The translations under genes were made by a program, and so were the position numbers. Source: Sinohyriopsis cumingii (taxonomy: Eukaryota > Mollusca > Bivalvia > Unionida > Unionidae). Taken from it: 64,000 nucleotides of DNA. The notes under the pieces are model-generated. The model made no database searches and had not been told where the DNA came from. It was given only the letters and a program-made list of their open reading frames with translations. The stretch is from the NCBI GenBank assembly GCA_028554795.2, contig CM068838.1, positions 94,839,974 through 94,903,973 on the forward strand, written 5' to 3'. This document shows, piece after piece, positions 57,011 through 63,598 of the stretch; position 1 is the stretch's first letter; every line of letters begins with the position of its first letter.

Positions 57011-58825
57011 ATGAGTCGAAAAGTTAGCACAGTTGGAGAGCCTCAATCTGCTAGATTAGCGCGAGATCAATTAGCGGCATTAAAGAAGCTAATTCCGACA
57101 AAACGATTATTTAAGAGAAATGTTCGTGGTTACGAAGATATGCAACATGGAATTTCAGAAACTTCGGCAAAATGGTTGAAGCCAGTGACCGGAACAATTG
57201 AACAGGTTGTATATGGCGACGAAAAAGATCCAGATATCAAGAAACGCGGAATCTTTCCTATGTTGAAAGGTATTGAGGATCAATCACGAACATTACCCGA
57301 GCGATTAGCAATAGCAGCAGTGGCGCAACAACTTGCAATTGCTGATGGAGGAAAACCTGGAGATGGAAAACCGGGAGGAAAAAAAATCGCAATGATAAAA
57401 GGGAAGTTTAATATTGATAATTTAAGAGAAAATTTCACCGATGAGGGATGGGAAATAATATCGCAGCCCCTCTCGACATTGTATAATATAGATGAGGTTG
57501 GCCAATTTGCGGAGGAATATTTTAGTGGTCGAACTGAATATTTGACTGCAGTGGGAAAAAAAAGATATGCAACTCGCGATAGTTGGTATGATATGGTATA
57601 TAAAATTTACACACAAACAACATCAATAAGGAAGACAACGGATCCGCGTTACAGAAGATTTTTAGAAACAGCAAGAGATACACAAAGATTTAATAAGCAA
57701 GAGGCGGAAGAAAGAAAACAACAGGAGAAAGAAAGAAAACAACTGGAAAAAGAAAGAAAACAACAGGAGAAGAAGGAAAAAACTAAAAAACGAGGAAGAA
57801 AAGCAGCACCACAGGAAGATATTCAACCACAGGAGCCAATATTTCAACCAGAGGAATTAGGAGCTAGACCAAAAGAAAAAACTCCACCTCAGAAAAAGGA
57901 AAGAAAACCAAAAAAGAAAAAAGATCAGAGTGATGAACCGATAATTGTACCCGAATATAAATCATCACCGGCTAGTAGTTCGTTTACAATTGATCCTAGT
58001 GTAACAGCGGATAATTATTTGAATACAAACAGGTTGTATTTACTTAGCCACTATGATTCAGTAGTTCAAATGGCTGCGGATGATTCTACGGAAAATAAAA
58101 GATTCTTTTTGCGAAAAGAATTTGATGCTGATAAATTTAAAACTGTTGATTGGTATGCGATAATGTATTTTGGTAGTTTAGGAAAACCAGTAAGATATTC
58201 CGATGAAGATTTTGGGAAATTTATATCGGATGTTGGTAATTACAGAACAGAGTTATCAGAGGGAAAAGCAATAGCAAAAGCAATAGCAAGAGAATTTTTA
58301 GCAACACCTAAAAAGGATATTCCTGCATCAGCATACTCCTACCTCGATCCATTACCTACAGATGTTTCTACTTTATCACAACCTCTTCCTCCTCGTCCCA
58401 CTCCTCTTTCATTACCTACAGGTAAGGAAAGTTCGCCACCTGAGAGAAGTGGTACTTCTGAAAAGGCTCAACTGAGTAATCTTCTTACTATAAGGGAAAA
58501 ATATCCTAAACAAGATAGTCCTACAAGGGATTTGCCACCGAAGTCATCGTCATCAGGGACATCTTCAACGCCGTCAGACGATTTATTTTACGTAACACCA
58601 TTACAATCTCCAGAAACAAAAAAAACAGGAAGTGGATATTCAGTTTGTCCCGATAGTGTTGTCAACGATGTATCTCGCCTTGAAGTATTAATCGGAGGAA
58701 AGCGAGCCGGAAATAACTCCCGTGAGATAGTCAACGAAGCATCAGATATTTGTCAGCGATTATTCCGTGGTGGTATCATCGATTCTCACATTTATAAAGA
58801 GTTTGTCGATGAACTCATCGATTAA
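57011..58825 (+). CDS. Large charged coiled-coil protein of the viral element, function unknown
   Basis: 604 residues from an ATG 10 nt after a TAA-rich leader. Residues 1-90 are basic and end with a GIFPML motif (80-85). 110-225 looks folded (NLRENFTDEGWEIISQ, WYDMVYKIYTQTT). 225-265 is a Glu/Lys/Gln/Arg coiled coil built from a repeated KQQEKER-type heptad, followed by a KKRGRK cluster and a second Lys-rich run at about 290-312. 330-430 is a second folded region, 440-540 is Pro/Ser/Thr-rich, and 545-604 is a compact C-terminal segment (SRLEVLIGGKRAGNNS then DICQRLFRGGIIDSHIYKEF). I do not recognise a family for the whole. As first gene of the capsid cluster it may be a core, scaffold or DNA-packaging protein; that is inference. 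Confidence 0.85.
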   Translation: MSRKVSTVGEPQSARLARDQLAALKKLIPTKRLFKRNVRGYEDMQHGISETSAKWLKPVTGTIEQVVYGDEKDPDIKKRGIFPMLKGIEDQSRTLPERLAIAAVAQQLAIADGGKPGDGKPGGKKIAMIKGKFNIDNLRENFTDEGWEIISQPLSTLYNIDEVGQFAEEYFSGRTEYLTAVGKKRYATRDSWYDMVYKIYTQTTSIRKTTDPRYRRFLETARDTQRFNKQEAEERKQQEKERKQLEKERKQQEKKEKTKKRGRKAAPQEDIQPQEPIFQPEELGARPKEKTPPQKKERKPKKKKDQSDEPIIVPEYKSSPASSSFTIDPSVTADNYLNTNRLYLLSHYDSVVQMAADDSTENKRFFLRKEFDADKFKTVDWYAIMYFGSLGKPVRYSDEDFGKFISDVGNYRTELSEGKAIAKAIAREFLATPKKDIPASAYSYLDPLPTDVSTLSQPLPPRPTPLSLPTGKESSPPERSGTSEKAQLSNLLTIREKYPKQDSPTRDLPPKSSSSGTSSTPSDDLFYVTPLQSPETKKTGSGYSVCPDSVVNDVSRLEVLIGGKRAGNNSREIVNEASDICQRLFRGGIIDSHIYKEFVDELID

Positions 58826-58845
58826 ATCAACACAATTGAAATAAT

Positions 58846-59343
58846 ATGATTATTCACAAACATCAACGCAGACCTAATCAGGTCCGCATAGTAAACTCTC
58901 GATTGCCAGTATACAAATATATTCACGGTAATGGATTTGGCGATATCATTGGAAGTCTTGTCACGCGAGTAATACCTAAAATTGGACCAATGGTAAAACA
59001 ACTAGGATTAAAAGCAATAGGAAAGATAGGTGAGACTGCTGTTTCTGGTATCGGTAATTTGGCCAGTAAAGGCTTCAACGCTATCAAAGATAAAATATTA
59101 AGTTTAGTACGTAAAAAGCAACCCGTCAAATTACCCATTACCAGCGAAATGCCACCTGAAGTCAGTAAGGCCATAAATGATGCGGCAAATAAAAAAATAA
59201 ATGATCTAGCACAGGAAGCTGCTATAACAAATCTAGCACAGGAAGTTGCTAATACAAATCTAGCGCAGAATGTTGCTAGGACAAATCTAGCAAATACAAG
59301 TTTTGTTTCAGGTGATGGTCTTCGTTTTAGACGATATTATTAA
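58846..59343 (+). CDS. pVI-like amphipathic capsid protein (putative)
   Basis: 165 residues, 20 nt after the previous stop. Residues 1-25 are basic and polar. IHGNG at 26-30 fits the adenain consensus (I/L/M)-x-G-x|G. Behind it, 30-90 is a glycine/isoleucine/lysine-rich amphipathic stretch (GFGDIIGSLVTRVIPKIG, GIGNLASKGFNAIKDKIL). This order, a short propeptide, protease site and then lytic-type amphipathic helix, is that of adenovirus pVI, which ruptures endosomes and links hexon and protease. Residues 115-155 are an exact-period 9-residue repeat (NLAQE-type), and the C-terminus is basic and aromatic (FRRYY). Position just before the major capsid gene supports a virion role. Homology to pVI is by pattern only. 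Confidence 0.75.
   Translation: MIIHKHQRRPNQVRIVNSRLPVYKYIHGNGFGDIIGSLVTRVIPKIGPMVKQLGLKAIGKIGETAVSGIGNLASKGFNAIKDKILSLVRKKQPVKLPITSEMPPEVSKAINDAANKKINDLAQEAAITNLAQEVANTNLAQNVARTNLANTSFVSGDGLRFRRYY
59204..59300. repeat. 27-bp in-frame tandem repeat inside pVI-like gene
   Basis: ATCTAGC(A/G)CAG(G/A)A starts at 59204, 59231 and 59258 with an exact 27-bp period (ATCTAGCAAAT at 59285), encoding repeated NLAQEVANT-like nonapeptides. Copy number is likely variable between element copies. Confidence 0.9.
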
Positions 59344-59349
59344 TAATAA

Positions 59350-60735
59350 ATGTTCGCACAAGTGTCAAATGAAGTATTTGACATGGATGAACCAGTAGGT
59401 AGGGATACATCAGTGCGAGATTTCCAGTATTTCTCGTACGATGCAGTTGAGCCAGATTCAAGAAATCGAAAGGAAATACAAGTCCACGATACAACAAGAT
59501 ATTTTCTTCCATCTGAGGCGTATATCGAATTTGTTGGAAGGCTTGTTAGGACAAACGATACCAATTTTGGAGCAGATTTTGAAGTTGGGTTTGTTAATAA
59601 TGGAATTATGGCACTATTCAAGAGCTTCACTTACATGATCGACGGAAAGGAGATCGAATCAATCACAAATAACGTTGATATAGCAACGACGATTATAGGA
59701 TTAGCAAGATACTCTGATGATTTTACCAGATCGGCCGGTCCTAGCATGATGTTTGCGAAGGATAACTATGATCATCCTGGTAATAAACAATTTATCAAGA
59801 GACAACCAACTAATCGCGCTAATCCCGCTGTTCTCAATGCTGATGTTGAAGATATGATAATTGACCTTGATCCCAATTACAACCTTGGATTTGCCACACG
59901 AAATAAAATGTTAAAAGACGCCGAACGAAGATTTTCCTGTGCAATTCCGTTATCTCATATTTTTGGATTTTGCAGACATTTCAGAAAAGTTATTTACGGA
60001 GCGAAGCATACGATAGTTTTTGTTCGAGATTCCAATGATGATAGAGCCATCTGGCGAGATGCAAGTGCAGATCCCCTTGATATCGGCAAAGTTGTCCTTG
60101 AAAGAATTACCTTATGGATGCCAGCAATAACACCGTCGATGATCATAGAAGAAAAATTATTGTCATTTATGAATCAAGGTGGAAAATCCATCATGTCCTG
60201 GTTGACAACGATGACCGACTCCCTCGATATTGATATTAACGGAATATTTACCTGGCGAATTGCTTCACAGCAGGGATCCTCCGCGCCAAGACATATCTTT
60301 GTTGCTCTCCAAAACATGAATAAATACGATCAATTACATAGTCACATGATATTTGATCAATTCGAGGCAACAAACGTATCATTAAGAATAAATGGCCAAC
60401 AGGAGCCATCCGAAGAAATAGCTATCAATTTTGAAAATTATTCCACGGCGCGCGCGTATCATCGATTGTTAAGTTTCATGGGCCGCGATCAAAATATTGA
60501 TACCGGATTGCAAATATCACAACTAGATTTTAATACTTTCTATCCCATCTATTACTTTTCCCTGGAACATCTTGATTTGGTAAAGCAGTCGGTTGTCGAT
60601 ATTCATTTCAAAGCCAGAATTAACACAGGAGGAAACGCAAGAGCAATTGCAGTTATTCTTAGTGATAGAACGATGATCCTGGAGGGTATCAGTGGTAGAA
60701 TGAGAGTTATCGACGCACCCGTAGAGAACATGTGA
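59350..60735 (+). CDS. Major capsid protein, double-jelly-roll (hexon-like)
   Basis: 461 residues, ATG 4 nt after the preceding stop codon. The N-terminal strand pattern, a SEAYIEFVGRL segment (about 56-66), NNGIMALFKSFTYMIDGKEI (85-104) and IPLSHIFGFCRHFRKVIYGA (about 199-218) then KHTIVFVR are typical of the capsid family of Maverick/Polinton-like elements in invertebrate genomes. The C-terminal jelly roll carries TFYPIYYFSLEHLD and an AIAVILSDR strand. No stops or frameshifts. It would form the pseudo-hexameric shell. Assignment rests on recognition of the family pattern plus protease and penton neighbours; a structure prediction should show two stacked jelly rolls. Confidence 0.85.
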   Translation: MFAQVSNEVFDMDEPVGRDTSVRDFQYFSYDAVEPDSRNRKEIQVHDTTRYFLPSEAYIEFVGRLVRTNDTNFGADFEVGFVNNGIMALFKSFTYMIDGKEIESITNNVDIATTIIGLARYSDDFTRSAGPSMMFAKDNYDHPGNKQFIKRQPTNRANPAVLNADVEDMIIDLDPNYNLGFATRNKMLKDAERRFSCAIPLSHIFGFCRHFRKVIYGAKHTIVFVRDSNDDRAIWRDASADPLDIGKVVLERITLWMPAITPSMIIEEKLLSFMNQGGKSIMSWLTTMTDSLDIDINGIFTWRIASQQGSSAPRHIFVALQNMNKYDQLHSHMIFDQFEATNVSLRINGQQEPSEEIAINFENYSTARAYHRLLSFMGRDQNIDTGLQISQLDFNTFYPIYYFSLEHLDLVKQSVVDIHFKARINTGGNARAIAVILSDRTMILEGISGRMRVIDAPVENM

Positions 60736-60768
60736 TAAATTCTAAATTTAGATTAAGTGATTATTAAT

Positions 60769-61281
60769 ATGCCATACGATCACGTCAGCGTAACTCTGAC
60801 TCCCGGTCAGGTGAAAAAACTTCATGCAGCAACAACAGCACGACGAGGTTTAAGTTTAACCTTAAAAAGTAATCAACTTCACGGTGGACCTAACAAACTA
60901 TCGTTAACTAAAAATCAACACGGACATTTCACCAGAGCCAGATCAGCAAATACTGGTATTCGCCTAAATCTCTCAATAGGAGCAATCAGAGATATGATCA
61001 AAGTAGGTGGTATTTTTCCTTTATTCGCCGCTATTCCAGGATTAATAGCTGCGGCGGCCCCCATGATTGCAAAAACAATAGGATTAGGTGCACTTGGAGG
61101 GATAGGTTCCGCATTAGGAAGAAAGGTCGTCGGAGGAAGATATCGCAAAAAAAAGGGAGGGATATTTCCGCTTCTTCCCCTTCTCACAAAATTATTACTG
61201 CCGCAACAAGGATCCGGCCTTTACCTAAGACGACCCCCGTACGGATCCGGTCTAAGTCGAGCCTACCAGCCTCAAATTTAG
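60769..61281 (+). CDS. pX/core-like basic and hydrophobic virion protein (putative)
   Basis: 170 residues starting MPYDHVSVTL at the first ATG (60769); an in-frame GTG at 60757 is rejected as a start. Residues 8-80 are basic with a TPGQVKKLHAA motif, LSLTKNQHGHFTRARSA and a second strand-like LNLSIGAIRDMI, a layout common in small proteins next to the capsid gene of Maverick-like elements. GGIFPL occurs at 80-85 and again at 130-135; between them is a Gly/Ala/Ile hydrophobic segment (85-115), and LGGI|G at 109-113 fits an adenain site. The tail has two GSGL repeats and basic residues. Role could be DNA-binding core, cement or membrane-active; not determined. Confidence 0.8.
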   Translation: MPYDHVSVTLTPGQVKKLHAATTARRGLSLTLKSNQLHGGPNKLSLTKNQHGHFTRARSANTGIRLNLSIGAIRDMIKVGGIFPLFAAIPGLIAAAAPMIAKTIGLGALGGIGSALGRKVVGGRYRKKKGGIFPLLPLLTKLLLPQQGSGLYLRRPPYGSGLSRAYQPQI

Positions 61282-61334
61282 ATTTAATCAGTGAAGCAAA
61301 AAAAAAGAAAATAAAATTTTTCAGAGGCGTATTT

Positions 61335-61673
61335 ATGCGAGATCAACTACCTAACAAACCGAATCCCACCGAGACAGGAATAATAAATCTTGATAAAAAT
61401 TCCGGCCCTGGCACTCACTGGGTTGCTTACGCGATTAATCCTCGCGAAGTTATTTACTTCGATTCGTATGGATTAGCACCACCAAATGAATTTATCAAAT
61501 ACGTGTCAAAACTAAAACTTCCGGTTTGGTATTCAACACTTCCAACACAAACATTAGCGGATCCACCAATATGCGGTCCGGAGTCAATTAATGTCCTTGA
61601 TGCAATTTCAAAATCATCTCGTCCTTATCGCAAAATTTTATTTGAATATACCGTAGATAAATATCATGGTTGA
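61335..61673 (+). CDS. Adenain-type cysteine protease (virion maturation)
   Basis: 112 residues from the first ATG. Catalytic pattern: His28 in GTHWVAY, Asp43 in YFDSYG, Gln72 in PTQTL and Cys80 in ICG, the order and spacing of the adenovirus protease (C5) family. The family cleaves capsid and core precursors at (M/I/L)xGx|G and (M/I/L)xGG|X. The frame is open upstream of this ATG and encodes NLDLISEAKKKKIKFFRGVF directly before it, which resembles the conserved N-terminus of these proteases, so the true start may lie upstream, overlapping the pX-like gene (see findings). Its last codons overlap the fibre-like gene by 8 nt. Located with capsid genes, as expected. Confidence 0.88.
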   Translation: MRDQLPNKPNPTETGIINLDKNSGPGTHWVAYAINPREVIYFDSYGLAPPNEFIKYVSKLKLPVWYSTLPTQTLADPPICGPESINVLDAISKSSRPYRKILFEYTVDKYHG

Positions 61674-63093
61674 CATTTACGGTAGGTCTCTCTTCAGAAA
61701 AGAAAAAAAAGACGTAGTCGACATTGATACATCAAAGTTTGCAACCAAGAGTGATATTAACAATCTTTTATCACTGTCAGAAGTTGATCCTGGTGAAGTT
61801 GCTGTATTTCAAAATACAGAAGGGCGATTACAAACTAGTAACGTTAAAATAACTGACATAATCAAGCGAGACGAATACCGCGATCACATTAGTCAATTTA
61901 CTCGCCAATCGGAGATGGTATTAAAATCTATTGCTGATATCGCCGATATTATAGCAAAGTTACCCCTGAAGGCCGATAAAGCATTACACGACGATCTTCA
62001 GGACAGAATGACAAAAAGATTTAATAGGCTAAATAACGACCTTAAAAAACTTGACGATGTTTTAGATAAATTTAGCAAAAAATTTGACGAGAATATAAAA
62101 ACATCCAGTGATACTTCCTCCGCCGCAAACGAACTAGCAAATAAGAAAGCCGATCAAGCATCACATGACGATCTTAGCGAGAAAATAAAAAAAATCAACG
62201 AGGAAATTACTAATATTCTTGCCGAAATTAACGAAGTAAATATCTCGATGAGTCAGAAAATCGATAAAACATCAATCGACGATCTCAACAAAAAAATAAA
62301 AAAAATCAACGAGGAAATTACTAATATTCTTGCCAAAATTAACGAAGTAAATATCTCGATGGGTCAGAAACCATCGATCGACGATCTCAACAAAAAAATC
62401 AACGAGGAAATTATTAAACTTGGTAATGTTGTTGTTCCTGAATTTACCAAGGGGATTAACGTGATGCAAGGACAAATAAAATCCATCAACGATGAAATTA
62501 ACGTGGTACGTGAATTAGCGCGTCAAAAAGTCGATACATCAACGTACGATGAAAAAATTCGAGATTTAAACACGAAACTTCTTGTTGCAACAGCAAAAAT
62601 TGATCAATCCGCCGATAAAACTGGTCACGCCACTGACGTAAAGCAATTAGGTAAAGAAATTGACGATATCAACACAAAAATATCGTCAATGAACCTTGGA
62701 AGATTATCGCGAATTTCGATACCAGAAAAAGCAGAAACAAATAATGTTACCTGTAGTGTACCATTTGTTGTAGAGACATATAAGGGTATATGGACACCTG
62801 GTATTGACCCATTTCCCCTTCAAGCGCCAATTACGGGTATTTATCGAATATATATTATCTCCAGGATAAAATTTAATGCAAAAACCACTAATGCAAATTT
62901 CACTGAATATTATCCCGGTTTTATTATTGTACCCTTAGATGAAGGGCAAGTATTTTTTATCGAACTGAAACCACCAGATAGAACCATAACAACACCAATT
63001 CATTTTTTTGTAGTTTTCGAATATTTATCAGAAACACCACCAGAATTATATAGAGAATTATTTATATATGAACGCATCGGATTATCGATATAA
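61666..63093 (+). CDS. Fibre-like protein: coiled-coil stalk with globular beta head
   Basis: 475 residues. Residues 1-65 form a polar base; about 75-345 are almost continuous coiled coil in several segments, including a duplicated 37-residue unit (KKINEEITNIL then EINEVNISM). 355-475 is a beta-rich head with TGIYRIYIISRIKF and IHFFVVFEYL, resembling C1q/TNF-like jelly-roll heads. Stalk plus head is the layout of trimeric receptor-binding spikes, so this is a candidate attachment fibre. The ATG lies inside the end of the protease gene; the stop overlaps the next gene by 26 nt. Head-fold assignment is inference. Confidence 0.8.
   Translation: MVDIYGRSLFRKEKKDVVDIDTSKFATKSDINNLLSLSEVDPGEVAVFQNTEGRLQTSNVKITDIIKRDEYRDHISQFTRQSEMVLKSIADIADIIAKLPLKADKALHDDLQDRMTKRFNRLNNDLKKLDDVLDKFSKKFDENIKTSSDTSSAANELANKKADQASHDDLSEKIKKINEEITNILAEINEVNISMSQKIDKTSIDDLNKKIKKINEEITNILAKINEVNISMGQKPSIDDLNKKINEEIIKLGNVVVPEFTKGINVMQGQIKSINDEINVVRELARQKVDTSTYDEKIRDLNTKLLVATAKIDQSADKTGHATDVKQLGKEIDDINTKISSMNLGRLSRISIPEKAETNNVTCSVPFVVETYKGIWTPGIDPFPLQAPITGIYRIYIISRIKFNAKTTNANFTEYYPGFIIVPLDEGQVFFIELKPPDRTITTPIHFFVVFEYLSETPPELYRELFIYERIGLSI
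62182..62420. repeat. In-frame tandem duplication in fibre-like stalk
   Basis: ATCAACGAGGAAATTACTAA starts at 62194 and 62305 (111-bp period, 37 codons); a shortened third unit starts at 62398 (93 bp later). The two full units are nearly identical at DNA level, so stalk length has changed recently. Confidence 0.9.
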
Positions 63094-63598
63094 TCTTGCG
63101 CGATCATGGCAGGATTCGTTGCGAAAACAACTTGACGATTATCAGATAAAAATAAATAAATACCAGCGCAAATTAGTTATCATTGATGTTGCAGTGTACG
63201 CGGTATCAGCTGTGGTCGCTGGTGCAGGAATAATTCTATCCGCGGTAACAATGATAGCGCCAATCGTTGCAACAATAATAATCTCGTCAACAACAGCAAT
63301 CGCGGGTGTTCTTAATATCATCGCGAAAAAAATATCATCGTGCACAAGTGAAAAGTTATCTTCGTACAAAAGTAAACTAACTAAGATCAATGACGCATAC
63401 TCGAAGTTATCATTGTTACTTTCTGAAAGTCTCAACGATGGTATTATATCCGATCTAGAATTTTCTTCAATGATCAGTATTTACTCGGAGATTGAACAAA
63501 TGAATATTAATAATGTCCGAGCTAGCCCAGATCGTGACAAACACGACACCGCCGACAACAACGTTAATATCGCTAAGTTCAACGAAACCCGAGTTTAG
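63068..63598 (+). CDS. Small membrane protein with two hydrophobic segments
   Basis: 176 residues. The N-terminal 35 residues are charged and helical. Residues 36-87 form a long hydrophobic stretch (VIIDVAVYAVSAVVAGAGII and MIAPIVATIIISSTTAIAGV), enough for two membrane passes or a hairpin. The C-terminal 80 residues are helical and polar (SSYKSKLTKINDAYSKL). It begins inside the fibre-like gene and its end overlaps the penton-like gene by 86 nt. I do not recognise the family; a membrane-active virion protein or an internal-membrane component is possible. Confidence 0.75.
   Translation: MNASDYRYNLARSWQDSLRKQLDDYQIKINKYQRKLVIIDVAVYAVSAVVAGAGIILSAVTMIAPIVATIIISSTTAIAGVLNIIAKKISSCTSEKLSSYKSKLTKINDAYSKLSLLLSESLNDGIISDLEFSSMISIYSEIEQMNINNVRASPDRDKHDTADNNVNIAKFNETRV

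Noticed and set aside
57662-57847. Leu/Phe-rich minus-strand ORF within the first viral gene
   Set aside because: It is the antisense shadow of the Lys/Glu coiled-coil region.
60757-60768. Start of the pX-like ORF at 60757
   Set aside because: The codon there is GTG. The first ATG, at 60769, gives the family-like start MPYDHV; GTG starts are not expected in a eukaryotic virus.
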